From contig NZ_AP027145.1 in NCBI RefSeq assembly GCF_027925385.1, positions 19,291 through 83,290 on the forward strand: a stretch of 64,000 nt of DNA, read 5' to 3'. Position numbers and translations under genes: made by a program. This document shows, one piece after another, positions 45,678-55,087 of this stretch; the stretch's first letter is position 1; every line of letters starts with the position of its first letter. A model generated the notes under the pieces. The model saw nothing but the letters and a program-made list of their open reading frames with translations. It did no database searches and had not been told where the DNA came from. This DNA is from Methylocystis iwaonis. GTDB lineage: Bacteria > Pseudomonadota > Alphaproteobacteria > Rhizobiales > Beijerinckiaceae.

Positions 45678-46751
45678 TCACAGCCCGGCGGCCTTGGTGA
45701 GATTGATCCTGAAGCGGTCGCGTTTGCGCTGGTAGCGGCGGGTCATTTCAGGGGAGGCGTGACCAAGGTGCCTTTGCACATGGCCTTCCTCGATCTGCGC
45801 GGAGGAGGCGAGGCCGGCCCGTAAGGAGTGACCGGAGAAGGCTCGCTTGCGCTCCCCTTCCGGGAGATCGCCGCGCAGCCCGGCGGCGAGCGCGCTCTTT
45901 TGCACGAGGCGCGCGACGTGTTTGTCGGAGAGGCGCTCAGGCGCGACGCCGGCGTTCTTGCGGAGAAGAGGCCGGAACACCGGACCCCGCGTGATCCTTC
46001 CGAGTTTGAGCCAGGTCTCGAGCATGGCGACGGGGCAGGTGAGGGGAGATGAGCCGCGGCCGATCTCGACCTCGCGCCAGCCGGTCTTGCCGTTGAGGGT
46101 CAACACCAGGCCGCCGCCGTTCTGGTCGGCGCCGACGATCTCGATCCAGCCCGTTCCGTCTTCCGTCTGCTCCGGGCCGCAATCCAGGCCGACGATCTCC
46201 GAGCGCCGCAGGCCGCCGGCAAAACCGATGGCAAGAATGGCCTTGTCGCGCAGGCCGCGCAGGTCGTTGTCCAGGACCGCCAGCATGGCCAGAAGCTCGT
46301 CGGCGAAGATCGCCTCCTTCTGGACCGGCGGGCGTCCGTGAGCCCGGCGGATGCCGGCCAGCACCGTGGCGATATGCGGGTCGCTTGTGTCCAGCAGGCG
46401 GCCGAGCTGGCGATAGCGCCAGCAGATGCCGGAGAGCCGGCGCTCCAGCGAGGAAACAGACAACGGCGGCCGGCTTCCAGCGCCGATGTTTCGAGCGCCG
46501 GCAGAGACTGCGCCCTCGACGCAGGCGGCGAGATAGAGGCCGACGGTCTGCGGGTCCGGGGGCAGGGGGTCGAGCCCCTGCCGGCGCAGCCAGGAGGCGA
46601 AGTGCCGCCAGTCGGCGTCATAGGCCCGCTGGGTGTTCTCGGAGCGGGCGTTGCGGGCGTAGTCGCGGGCCTTTTCCGAGAGCGCCGCGAGATGGGGGGC
46701 GGGCTCGGCCAGCGCCCTGCCGTCGGTGTTGTCCTCGTCGGCTTTAGCCAT
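45678..46751 (-). CDS. Tyrosine recombinase/integrase
   Basis: Phage-type integrase of 357 residues. The N-terminal core-binding domain contains SENTQRAYDADWRHFASWLRRQG; the catalytic residues are R in GGLRRSEIVGL, HSLRAG, H in LGHAS and the tyrosine in RRYQRKRD. It faces away from DUF1403 and ScpB-like genes across a repeat-rich 730-base gap, a layout suggesting a plasmid multimer-resolution or segregation module. No transposon boundary was seen. Confidence 0.9.
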   Translation of the reverse strand: MAKADEDNTDGRALAEPAPHLAALSEKARDYARNARSENTQRAYDADWRHFASWLRRQGLDPLPPDPQTVGLYLAACVEGAVSAGARNIGAGSRPPLSVSSLERRLSGICWRYRQLGRLLDTSDPHIATVLAGIRRAHGRPPVQKEAIFADELLAMLAVLDNDLRGLRDKAILAIGFAGGLRRSEIVGLDCGPEQTEDGTGWIEIVGADQNGGGLVLTLNGKTGWREVEIGRGSSPLTCPVAMLETWLKLGRITRGPVFRPLLRKNAGVAPERLSDKHVARLVQKSALAAGLRGDLPEGERKRAFSGHSLRAGLASSAQIEEGHVQRHLGHASPEMTRRYQRKRDRFRINLTKAAGL

Positions 46752-46854
46752 GCTTGTCCTCGCTTGCCCCGCCGCGGCCGCGGGCCTCGCGCGCGCCTGG
46801 GGGTCGAAAATCCGACGCCTGGGCCCGCTGTGGGCGGTCCAAAAGGCTGTCGCT

Positions 46855-47287
46855 CCGGCTTAATTGGTGGACGGGAAATCGTTGATAATCCTTGAGTTCG
46901 GTTCAGGCAAAATAAGCGGATTCCTGCTTATTTGGTGGAATATCCCGGCTTAATTGGCGGATTGCTACGGGCGTTTCGCATTGGCGCCATTCCGATCGGT
47001 TCGGTTCGCCGGGATAGATATAAGCCGTTGAAAATGCATGAATCAGGGGAGCGATGGTAGAAGAGTTCCGGTCTTTTTCGCGGAATTTTCAGCCTTAATC
47101 GCCGGACGACGTAGGGGGAACGCAACCTGCAAGGCAATCGACAGCCCCAAGATCGATGGAGATGTCGGCGGCCCGTTTTTCATGAGACCGAGTCCCTTTT
47201 GTTGAGGCCGCTTTCATCGCCCCGGGCGCCTATGGGGCCGCGATCGGCGGCGTCACGATTGGCAGGCGAGTTCGCCAATTAAGCCGG
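46855..47287. repeat. Array of CCGGCTTAATTGG-type repeats near the recombinase
   Basis: Five related copies of a 16-17 base motif, consensus CCGGCTTAATTGGCGGA: 46855-46871, 46923-46939, 46945-46961, 47091-47106, and inverted at 47272-47287. An inverted AAATAAGC/GCTTATTT pair (46910-46917, 46926-46933) overlaps the second. A separate 18-base direct repeat (CGAAAATCCGACGCCTGG) is at 46805-46822 and 47298-47315. The spacing and location suggest binding sites for the recombinase or a regulator. Confidence 0.6.
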
Positions 47288-47374
47288 AAGGCGGACGCGA
47301 AAATCCGACGCCTGGATTGGCCGTCCGCTCATTAAAACGGAGCGACACGCCCAGTATAGCAGGGGGTTCGTCAT

Positions 47375-47403
47375 ACGTCCGATAAGCGCACATTATTGGA
47401 CAT
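47375..47403. repeat. dif-like inverted repeat upstream of DUF1403 gene
   Basis: Arms GTCCGATAA and TTATTGGAC (8 of 9 matching) flank a 7-base centre, a layout like XerC/XerD dif sites (ATAA and TTAT facing inwards). It lies about 80 bases before the DUF1403 gene and could be the crossover site of the neighbouring recombinase or an operator. Confidence 0.4.
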
Positions 47404-47480
47404 CAATATCACAAGACAAGCCCGGCGGAAAGAGCCCAAAATCAGTCGACAAAGCGCCGCCGTCAGCTAAGATTCTTGCC

Positions 47481-48503
47481 ATGCAGCCGCTTGATTCGAT
47501 GTGCGCGTCCGCGCCTGTTCCCTCCGCCAAGCGGCCGCCGCGCGCGCGCCGCGCCGAGGCGGCATTAGCGATGCAAACGTCTGAAATTCAACCGCTTCCG
47601 CGCTGGACGCGGTCGCAAGGGGCCGATTCTGGCGCGGCGGCTTTTTCGACGGGCGCTGGCCTCGCGCTGTTCGACCAGATCCTGCGCAGTGGATCGGACG
47701 GCGCTGAGCCGCCCTTCGCCGGCTGCCTGCGCCAGCGCCTCGCTCTGCGCGCCGCTGAATCCTGCGCAACGCTCTCCCGGCTGCGCGAGGACGCGGCCGT
47801 CTTGCGCGACGCCGAACATCTTTCGGGCGGCGGCGAGACGAGCCCTGCCGGCCGGCTGCATAGTGTCTTCCGTCTTTACGCATCGTTTCCGGCGCGCTTC
47901 GACTCGACGCTCTTGCGCGCAGCGGGGCTGCTCGGACTGAATGAGGCGCTCGACGCGGGCGTCCTTGCGGAAGTGGCGACCACGGCGCCCGATCCGCTTA
48001 CTGCGGCGGCGCGCGTCAGCGCCGCGGCGATGAAACACGGCGCGCCCACCGCGGACTGGGAAACTTTCGTCTTTGTCGTCGCCGATCTTGCGCTCGCGAG
48101 CCGTCTGAACTGGGCGCGGCCGGTCCCTCTGCTCGCCGTCGCCATCCTGCATCCCTCGCTGCGGCGCGGAGCAGGGGGAAAGCGCCCACGGCCCACGGAC
48201 GACGACTGGCCGGATTCCGTCGCGCGCGCCTATGGGCTCGCAATCGTCGAGGCCCATGGGCTCGCCGTCGACCTGGCGAGGCGCGCGCAAAAGCTCGTTT
48301 CCGTCGCACCGATGTTGCGCGCGAAAGGCGCATGGCGCGTCGTCGAGATGCTGCTTGTCGACGACGCCGTCACGCCCGCCGCCGCCGCGTCCCGCTCCGG
48401 CCTCTCGGATCGCGCCGCGCGGCGGCTGTTCGACCGGCTCGTCGCGCTCGGCGCCGTGCGCGAACTCTCGGGCCGCGACAGTTTCAGGATCTACGGCCTG
48501 TGA
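47481..48503 (+). CDS. DUF1403 family protein
   Basis: Protein of 340 residues, Ala/Arg-rich, matching the DUF1403 family of alphaproteobacterial plasmids: GAGLALFDQILRSG, PFAGCLRQRLALRAAESCATLSRLREDAAVLRDAEHL, and a C-terminal winged-helix-like part (AAAASRSGLSDRAARRLFDRLVALGAVREL). Function unknown. It overlaps the ScpB-like gene (GTGA), so the pair is co-translated. Confidence 0.85.
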   Translation: MQPLDSMCASAPVPSAKRPPRARRAEAALAMQTSEIQPLPRWTRSQGADSGAAAFSTGAGLALFDQILRSGSDGAEPPFAGCLRQRLALRAAESCATLSRLREDAAVLRDAEHLSGGGETSPAGRLHSVFRLYASFPARFDSTLLRAAGLLGLNEALDAGVLAEVATTAPDPLTAAARVSAAAMKHGAPTADWETFVFVVADLALASRLNWARPVPLLAVAILHPSLRRGAGGKRPRPTDDDWPDSVARAYGLAIVEAHGLAVDLARRAQKLVSVAPMLRAKGAWRVVEMLLVDDAVTPAAAASRSGLSDRAARRLFDRLVALGAVRELSGRDSFRIYGL

Positions 48504-49192
48504 CCCGCGCCGCCGCCGCCCGTCTCGACCGCGATCTGTCCGATCTACCGGAGGGCATGCGCTGGCGCGTATGGATGCTGCGCGCCGAGGCGGCGATCTT
48601 CGCTTCTGCAAAGCCGGTCCCCCGCGAGACGCTCGCCGCGCTTGTCGGCGACGCCTGCCGGCTCGACGCGCTCCTCGCCGATATCAACGAAGAGCTCAAA
48701 GGGCGTCCCTACGAAATCGTCTTCGTCGCCGGGGGGTGGCAGTTTCGCACGCGCCCACGCCATGCCGAGACGCTTCGCGCGCTCGCGGGGACGAAAAGCG
48801 CCGGGCCGCCGCCTTTCACCAGACTCGAAATGCTGGCGCTCTCGGCCATTGCTTATCAGCAGCCGATCACCCGCGCGGGGCTCTCGCGTCTTGTGGGCCA
48901 CGATATCAGCCGCGACATTCTCGGCCGGTTGAAAGGCCTCGGCGTCATCGCCCCCGGCCCGCGCGCTCCCGAACCCGGCGCGCCGATCGCATGGGTGACG
49001 ACCGCCCGCTTCCTCGAAATGTTCTCGCTGGGAAGCCTGCGGGAATTGCCAGATCTCGACGCGCTCCAAGACGCCGGCGCGGGAAGCGGCAATGACGGTG
49101 TCGAGGTCACGCTCGACGACGCGCTCGGGTTGACCGAGGAGGAGGAGGAGTCCCATGAAATCCTGGACGAGGCGACCGAGATTGAGGTCTGA
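48500..49192 (+). CDS. ScpB-like segregation protein
   Basis: Protein of 230 residues with the two winged helices of ScpB (AAIFASAKPVPRETLAALVG near 30-50; FTRLEMLALSAIAYQQPITRAGLSRLVGHDISRDILGRLKGLGVI near 110-160) and an acidic C-terminus. ScpB is a kleisin partner of SMC; no SMC or ScpA gene is in the window, so it may act on the host condensin or alone in plasmid segregation. Start is GTG overlapping the DUF1403 stop. Confidence 0.85.
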   Translation: MTRAAAARLDRDLSDLPEGMRWRVWMLRAEAAIFASAKPVPRETLAALVGDACRLDALLADINEELKGRPYEIVFVAGGWQFRTRPRHAETLRALAGTKSAGPPPFTRLEMLALSAIAYQQPITRAGLSRLVGHDISRDILGRLKGLGVIAPGPRAPEPGAPIAWVTTARFLEMFSLGSLRELPDLDALQDAGAGSGNDGVEVTLDDALGLTEEEEESHEILDEATEIEV

Positions 49193-49353
49193 AGAAGGCG
49201 GCTGTCATTAATTGACCAAAGCGCCTATCGGATCTCCGCCATGCCGTTCGAGGGCGTGACCAATCCGTCCTCATTCGGCCACGAAACCTGGTGCGGGAAC
49301 AGATTGGGCTGCGGCGCGCTCGGCCCTACAACCGATCAGGAAGGAGAAGGGTC

Positions 49354-49890
49354 ATGTCCGACAAGCTCACCACCTGCCTGTGGTTCGACCACGGCAAGGC
49401 GCGCGAGGCCGCGGAATTCTATGCCGCAACCTTTCCCGACAGCCATGTCGGCGCCGCCAACGCCTCGCCCAACGACAATCCGTCGGCAAAGCAGGGCGAC
49501 GAATTGACGGTTGAATTCACGGTGCTCGGCCGCGCGTTCATCGGGCTGAACGGCGGGCCCCATTTCAAGCCCAACCAAGCGGTCAGCTTCATGATCCTGA
49601 CCGACGACCAGGAGGAGACTGACCGCTATTGGAACGCGATCGTCGGCAATGGCGGCGAAGAAAGCATGTGCGGCTGGTGCCGCGACCGCTGGGGCTTTTC
49701 GTGGCAGATTTCGCCGCGTGCGCTGCTTGCGGCGACGAGGGACCCCGATAGGGCGGCGGCCAAGCGCGCGATGGACGCGATGATGACGATGCGTAAGATA
49801 AATATTGCCAAGATCGAGGCCGCGCGCCGCGGAGAGAACGCCGATGTCGTAGAATCACCGGCGCGGTCTTCCTGTCGCTCGACGGCGTGA
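49354..49890 (+). CDS. VOC/PhnB-like protein
   Basis: Protein of 178 residues of the PhnB (3-demethylubiquinone-9 methyltransferase-like) glyoxalase fold: [47 protein letters not shown] and [14 protein letters not shown]. These proteins often lack a known substrate. Ribosome-binding site AAGGAGAAGG precedes the ATG. The last 30 residues run into the following decayed gene and may not be native. Confidence 0.85.
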   Translation: MSDKLTTCLWFDHGKAREAAEFYAATFPDSHVGAANASPNDNPSAKQGDELTVEFTVLGRAFIGLNGGPHFKPNQAVSFMILTDDQEETDRYWNAIVGNGGEESMCGWCRDRWGFSWQISPRALLAATRDPDRAAAKRAMDAMMTMRKINIAKIEAARRGENADVVESPARSSCRSTA

Positions 49891-50215
49891 TGCAGGCTCC
49901 GGGTGGGCCGAGCGAAGACTATACGGGCGGGTTTGACGAGGGCGGCTGCTGTTCAGGTTCGGCGACGACGGCATATTCGACACAATCGGGTCGCTGTTCG
50001 CGGGTGATTACGACTTGCTGCTCGGGCGACGGACCTACGATATCTTCGCCGCCTATTGGCCCTATGTGGAGGGCGACGGCGCAGAGATGGGCAGGGCCTT
50101 CACACGGGCCCGCAAGCACGTGCTGACTCGAGCTCAACGACACGCTCATTCTAGACGGCGAGAATACGTTTGCCGAAGGCCACGCGGCGCTCGGCCTGCT
50201 CCAGTTTCTCGCTAA
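49851..50215 (+). pseudogene. RibD C-terminal/DHFR-like protein, frameshifted
   Basis: The frame reads [31 protein letters not shown], then needs a shift near 49950 to continue [42 protein letters not shown], the pattern of dihydrofolate-reductase-like RibD-C proteins. The end is also out of frame. Inactive. Confidence 0.7.
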
Positions 50216-50334
50216 GGATCGCCCACTCCATAAGCCGATTGATAACGACGCCATCAGGCGGTTGCAAAGCTGAGGGATAAGCAACCAGGCTTAGACCTCG
50301 ACCGGCAAGTGCGCCGCTATGCCTCCTTGCGCCG

Positions 50335-50643
50335 ATGAGCGAGGACGGCGCGTTGAGCCGGCGTCGGTGCGGCCTGGTGCTTCTTCTAATCGCCGTCGTC
50401 GGCGTCGTCGTCGTCATCGCCAGCTTCGCGCTTCCGGAGGGCACGCGGTTGGTGGCGGTCGTGGTTATCCTTTTTTGCGGCCTTCATCTCCTCGTGAAAC
50501 CGCTAAGAGTGGTAGTACGTAGATTGTTCCTGCGCTGTCGGTGTCGCGAGCCATTTTGGCGATCTAGATTAACGAGTTCGGATGCGCAGGGCCTCATGCC
50601 GACAGCAACTGTCCAGTGGTCTCCCAATGCGCGCAATCTTTAA
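50335..50643 (+). CDS. Small membrane protein, doubtful
   Basis: Frame of 102 residues with two adjacent hydrophobic segments (CGLVLLLIAVVGVVVVIASFAL and LVAVVVILFCGLHLLV) and a basic tail. No family recognised and no clear ribosome-binding site. It could be spurious. Confidence 0.3.
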   Translation: MSEDGALSRRRCGLVLLLIAVVGVVVVIASFALPEGTRLVAVVVILFCGLHLLVKPLRVVVRRLFLRCRCREPFWRSRLTSSDAQGLMPTATVQWSPNARNL

Positions 50644-50862
50644 AAGACTTCGAGGCCCGCCTCGCCAAGGCTGATTGGGCGTCGCGGTTTTGGCCGACAA
50701 GCGCCCGGTGCTTGATCACTGCAAAACGCAAGACAGAACGGGAGCGAATGGCGCACTTGGAGCCATTTTTGGCAAATTTGCCCGCCTGTGGCTGGCCGGA
50801 CCTTTGTTAAGTCTGTGTAATCAAATGACCTCGGCGAACCTGATGAGCGAGAATAATCCATC

Positions 50863-51471
50863 ATGAACCAGGGTGCGAAGCGCGAGCCGCTCAATACAAA
50901 TGTCCTATACGCGGTTGCAGTCGCAATCTGGATCGTAGCAATCTGGGTGACAGCGTTTTACGTTGCAAGCGCCGCTGTAGCGGATGAAAGCGCTGGCGTC
51001 GGCGGAAATAGCTTCTTGCTAGGCGGTTCCTTGGCGACAGCGGGTGTTCTTACAGTCTTTTCCGTTCGCGAATTTATAGGCGCTTATAGAGCGTGCTTCG
51101 TAACGAGAGCAGAATATTCCGCGGATGGAGTTCAACCGAATCCAACAAAGGAGAAGAAAAAAATGGCTAAGCTTGGACTGTTTGTTGCGCTTGAAGCCAA
51201 GGCTGGGAAAGAACAGCAGCTGGCAGCTTTTCTAAAAAATGCGCTACCTCTTGTCGAGGCTGAACCGGCCACGGCCAGCTGGTTCGCGATTCAAATGGGT
51301 CCGTCGAAATTCGGAATTTTTGATACCTTCCCGGACGAGATAGGGCGGGAAGCTCATCTGTCAGGAGAAGTAGCCAAAGCTCTAATGGCGCGTGCGCCGG
51401 ATCTTTTGGCAAAGGCTCCGTCGATTGAAAAGCTCGACGTATTGGCGGAAAAGCTCCAAAAGCCTCGATGA
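50863..51471 (+). CDS. Membrane segment plus antibiotic-biosynthesis-monooxygenase-like domain
   Basis: Frame of 202 residues. The C-terminal 102 residues (AKLGLFVALEAKAGKEQQLAAFLKNALPLV ... FGIFDTFPDEIGREAHLSGEVAKALM) are a compact ABM-type ferredoxin-like domain. They can start at an ATG at 51163, which has AAGGAG upstream, so they may be a separate gene. The N-terminal 100 residues carry two hydrophobic segments and look like another protein. The stop overlaps the start region of the GlxA regulator frame. Confidence 0.65.
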   Translation: MNQGAKREPLNTNVLYAVAVAIWIVAIWVTAFYVASAAVADESAGVGGNSFLLGGSLATAGVLTVFSVREFIGAYRACFVTRAEYSADGVQPNPTKEKKKMAKLGLFVALEAKAGKEQQLAAFLKNALPLVEAEPATASWFAIQMGPSKFGIFDTFPDEIGREAHLSGEVAKALMARAPDLLAKAPSIEKLDVLAEKLQKPR

Positions 51472-51551
51472 TAGCGTATCAAGCCTGCGTTCCGTTGCCG
51501 AATGCAGCGCTTGTGTCAACAGCAAGTCCTTCGACTTCCAACGGGCGCGCT

Positions 51552-52526
51552 ATGGAAATCGTCGTCCTCGGTTTCAACGGCTGTTTAGGAGCAGGATTCG
51601 TTGGGTCCGTGGATATGTTGAAGCTTGGCTCACAAATTATAAGCAAGGAAGGCAGATATCGGCCTTTTAAGGTTTTGACCGCAAGTTTTAATGGCAAACC
51701 GTTTGAGGATAGCAGTGGGCGACTCTTGAATGTCGAAACAGACATAGCAGCGCTTACTGGTTCAACTGCGATATTGGTGCCCGGCTACCTCTGCGATGAT
51801 AATGCCGAGTATCTTTCGACGCCAGAGATTGCGACTTTGGCAGCGTGGCTTCGTCGCCAGCACGCCATGGGGGCCTTGGTGTGTGCATCGTGCAGCGGTG
51901 TATTCATTCTTGGCGAAGCGGGCTTGCTCGATGGACGTCGCTGCACGACCACGTGGTGGCGTCACGACGAATTGAAAGCAAGATATCCAAGAGCCAATGC
52001 GATATGGGGTGCTCCGCTGATCGAGGAACAAAGGATCGTAACCTCAGGCGGTCCGCTGTCGTGGATTGACTTGTGTTTGCATATTATTCGATCGCTTTGT
52101 GGTGACGATGCAGCGAAGTTAACCGCTGATTTTGCTGTCGTCGATACCGCGCCCTCAACGCGCACGGTATATGTTCCGCTTAGTCATTTATCGACAGCCA
52201 ATTCTTTTTTGCTTGAGGCAGAACATGCGGTCAGAGTTGCGGGTGAAGAATCTGTGACAGCGCAGGATCTTGCCCGCACGCTGGGGACCTCGGATCGGAC
52301 ACTGAATCGGCGATTGAAAGAAGCGACTGGCGAGACGCCCAAGCAATTTATTGATCGTGTACGTTTCGAAACCGCGCGCATGTTGCTCGAGACGACCAAC
52401 TTTCCTGTGAAGCAACTAGCTGCGAATTCTGGGTATTCGGACACGGCGAGCTTTCGTCGAGCGTTTTATAGATACTCCGGTATGACGCCTGCTGCGTACC
52501 GCCGAAATCGCGGCCGTGCGAATTAA
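51552..52526 (+). CDS. GlxA-type AraC family transcriptional regulator
   Basis: Regulator of 324 residues: a DJ-1/PfpI-type amidotransferase-like domain (residues about 1-185, with VCASCSGVFILGEAGLLDGRR around the nucleophile elbow) and a C-terminal AraC double helix-turn-helix (AQDLARTLGTSDRTLNRRLKEATGETPKQFIDRVR and VKQLAANSGYSDTASFRRAFYRYSGMTPAAYR). A paralogue lies at 59774. ATG at 51552 matches that paralogue's start; the frame extends upstream. Confidence 0.9.
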   Translation: MEIVVLGFNGCLGAGFVGSVDMLKLGSQIISKEGRYRPFKVLTASFNGKPFEDSSGRLLNVETDIAALTGSTAILVPGYLCDDNAEYLSTPEIATLAAWLRRQHAMGALVCASCSGVFILGEAGLLDGRRCTTTWWRHDELKARYPRANAIWGAPLIEEQRIVTSGGPLSWIDLCLHIIRSLCGDDAAKLTADFAVVDTAPSTRTVYVPLSHLSTANSFLLEAEHAVRVAGEESVTAQDLARTLGTSDRTLNRRLKEATGETPKQFIDRVRFETARMLLETTNFPVKQLAANSGYSDTASFRRAFYRYSGMTPAAYRRNRGRAN

Positions 52527-52529
52527 TTT

Positions 52530-52780
52530 ATGCCCTCGCTCATCGAGCGATGGTGCGCGACTTTCGGAAGGGGGGACTTCGACCCGCTGTTTCGCTGGTT
52601 GCTTCGGCCCGGGATCCGATCCCGTCTGGGATCATTCGGTGTTCTCGAAGAACCACGGTCAGCCGCTCTACAGCGACGTTGCGCCTCGCGGGACGGCTCA
52701 CAGAACGGGGGCGGAAAAGTTTCAAGCTGCGACAAGGCGGGCTTTTGCGGCGGCGTGAAGCAAGTAAAGCCGCACGCGGA
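52530..52780 (+). pseudogene. IS5/IS1182-type transposase fragment
   Basis: Short pieces in different frames (FRWLLRPGIRS and DPVWDHSVFSKN) match DDE transposases of the IS5/IS1182 type. The rest of the gene is absent. The following bases to 52999 contain no gene except the start of the split IS3 sequence. Confidence 0.5.
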
Positions 52781-53021
52781 GTGTCTTCGAGAGCCGATAC
52801 GCGTCTTTATACTGGACTACCTCCCCAACGAGCTGCGCACCGCGCCTGGGGAGCCTTTCAAGCGTCTCGTCGATGTCGTCCACGGCGAACATAGCCTAGA
52901 CCTTATGTTCGCTTGGTGAGGACGATGGCGGCCCGCCCTACTGCATGTCCCTAGTCGAGGATCGCGCCGGGCTGGCCGACGCCGAACCAGAAGTGGATCG
53001 TAAGCGTCGATTCGGCGGCGT

Positions 53022-54671
53022 TCACTCTGCGGGCTTGAAATTCCACGGCATCAGCGCCTCGATGTCCTTATTGGGCCATCGGTTGGCGATTCGCTCCAGA
53101 GTCTGTTTCGCCCAGGCTTGAGAGTCGACGCCGTTCATCTTGCAGGTTTGCAGCATGGTTGCGATGGACGCCCATGTCCGCCCGCCGCCGGCAGAACCGG
53201 CAAAAAGTGAGTTTTTTCTCGTGATTGTTTGGGGCCTAATGGCTCGCTCGACTATGTTGGAGTCGATTTCCACGCGGCCATCCTCAAGGAAGCGCTCGAG
53301 AACCGTTCGATGCGATCGGGCATAACGGATCGCTTCCGCCAATTTCGATTTGCCGGAGATGCGTGGCAGTTCGCGCTCCCAGAGATCGAACAACGCGCGC
53401 ACGATATCGGCCGACGTCGCCTTTCGCGCCGCCAGGCGCGCCTCTGGCGGCTGACCGCGCACCTTGTCCTCGACGGCCCACAGATGCTTCATCCGTTCGA
53501 CCGTCGCCGTCGCGACGAGCGACTCGCCGTTGACGTGAAGGTCGAAGAATCGGCGGCGCAGATGAGCCCAGCATCCGGCCAGGCGCAGACCGTTGGCCTG
53601 CGGGGCGCTTGAGAGCTTGCGATATCCCGCGTAGCCGTCGCATTGCAGGATGCCACGATAATCGCCTAAATGGCGCGCCGCGCAATCACCCGATCGACTG
53701 TCTTCGTAGCGGTAAGCGACCATTGGCGGTCCGGCCCCTCCAAATGGCCGATCATCCCGCGCATATGCCCACAACCACGAGGTCTTGGTCTTTCCGGCGC
53801 CGGGGTTCAACGTGGGGAGCGTTGTCTCGTCGGCGAAAATCCTCTCGGCCTCGCGGATGCGCGCGAGCACGTAGGCCGCCAGCGGCTCGAAGTGGTAACC
53901 GACAGCTCCCATCCACTGGGCCATCAGCGAACGGCTGAGTTCGACGCTGTCGCGCGCGTAGATCGCCTCCTGGCGGTAAAGCGGCAGGCCGTCGGCGTAT
54001 TTTGACACCGCGACGTGCGCGAGCAGCGCCTCCGTCGGCAGGCCGGCTTCGACGATGTGTTCGGGCGCCGGCGCCTGCACGATCGCGACGGGCTCCTTGT
54101 AGACGTATTTGGGCCGGATCGTCACGATCAGCCGGAAACGCGCCCGCACGACGTCGAGCCTGACGCTCTCCTCCTGGCCGATCCTGACCCGCTCCTTGCC
54201 TTCGAAGCCAGGCGGAACCTCCGGCTCCAGGATCACCTCGACCCGCTCCAGATGCGAGGGGAACCGCGGCTTGTCGGGAGATGTCTTGCGCGGCTTGGCG
54301 TCCGCCTTCGCCGCCAGCCGCGTCGCGATCGCCGCGAGACCGGTTTCGACCTCCTCGAAGACAAAACTCTGTTGCTCGGCCTCGTCGGCGCCGAGCTTTT
54401 CGGAACGTTTGCCGAAGCGGTCGCGACGCAGGGTCATGATGATCGAGGTCAGCCGATCGATCTCGGCTTTCGCAGCCGCGTTCGTCTGCGTGAGGTCCTC
54501 AACCTTCGCCGTCAGGCTCAGAGTCTGGGAACGAAGAGCCTCGGCGTCAATCTTGTTGGAACGAGCTTGCGTCTCTAAAAGAGCAGCGCGCGCCAACGCG
54601 TCGAGCGCCAGCGCCTTAAGTTGATCAACGTCGTCTGGAAGTACGCCGAAGCGCTCTATCATGCCTCGCAT
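53022..54671 (-). CDS. tnpC: IS66 transposase TnpC (copy 2)
   Basis: 549-residue DDE transposase, identical to the copy at 32020, intact. Confidence 0.95.
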   Translation of the reverse strand: MRGMIERFGVLPDDVDQLKALALDALARAALLETQARSNKIDAEALRSQTLSLTAKVEDLTQTNAAAKAEIDRLTSIIMTLRRDRFGKRSEKLGADEAEQQSFVFEEVETGLAAIATRLAAKADAKPRKTSPDKPRFPSHLERVEVILEPEVPPGFEGKERVRIGQEESVRLDVVRARFRLIVTIRPKYVYKEPVAIVQAPAPEHIVEAGLPTEALLAHVAVSKYADGLPLYRQEAIYARDSVELSRSLMAQWMGAVGYHFEPLAAYVLARIREAERIFADETTLPTLNPGAGKTKTSWLWAYARDDRPFGGAGPPMVAYRYEDSRSGDCAARHLGDYRGILQCDGYAGYRKLSSAPQANGLRLAGCWAHLRRRFFDLHVNGESLVATATVERMKHLWAVEDKVRGQPPEARLAARKATSADIVRALFDLWERELPRISGKSKLAEAIRYARSHRTVLERFLEDGRVEIDSNIVERAIRPQTITRKNSLFAGSAGGGRTWASIATMLQTCKMNGVDSQAWAKQTLERIANRWPNKDIEALMPWNFKPAE

Positions 54672-54742
54672 GATACCGCTTTCGTCGCGCGAAGTACAAT
54701 ATTCTCTTGGCGTTTCAGAGATTCAAGCGCAGCTTTCTCGCA

Positions 54743-55087
54743 TTAGCCGCCGCTTTGCGGCGCCGGCACATCCACCGCGCGAACGCGCTTCCAATCCAGC
54801 CCTTCGACCAGCGCCATGACTTGCGCGTAACTCAGACGAATCTCGTGGCTTCCCGCCATGGGCCAGCAAAAATGCGAACGTTCAAGACGCTTTGCGAATA
54901 GACAAAGACCCGACCCGTCCCACCAGACGATCTTGATCCGGTCCGCTCTTTTCGCCCGAAAAACATACAAAGAGCCGTCAAAGGGATCGGCCCCGGCATC
55001 CCGAACCAGAGAAACGAGTCCTTCCGGACCCTTGCGGAAATCCACCGCCGCCGCCCGCAACAGAACCCTTGCGCCGGGCGGGATCAT
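54743..55087 (-). CDS. tnpB: IS66 accessory protein TnpB (copy 2)
   Basis: 114-residue protein identical to the copy at 31604; it overlaps tnpA by ATGA. Confidence 0.9.
   Translation of the reverse strand: MIPPGARVLLRAAAVDFRKGPEGLVSLVRDAGADPFDGSLYVFRAKRADRIKIVWWDGSGLCLFAKRLERSHFCWPMAGSHEIRLSYAQVMALVEGLDWKRVRAVDVPAPQSGG

Noticed and set aside
46855..47287. CRISPR array
   Set aside because: Repeats are short, irregularly spaced and partly inverted; no uniform spacers and no cas genes.
47565..48611. Minus-strand frame of 348 residues opposite DUF1403
   Set aside because: The opposite strand encodes a recognisable DUF1403 protein coupled to ScpB; this frame has no features.
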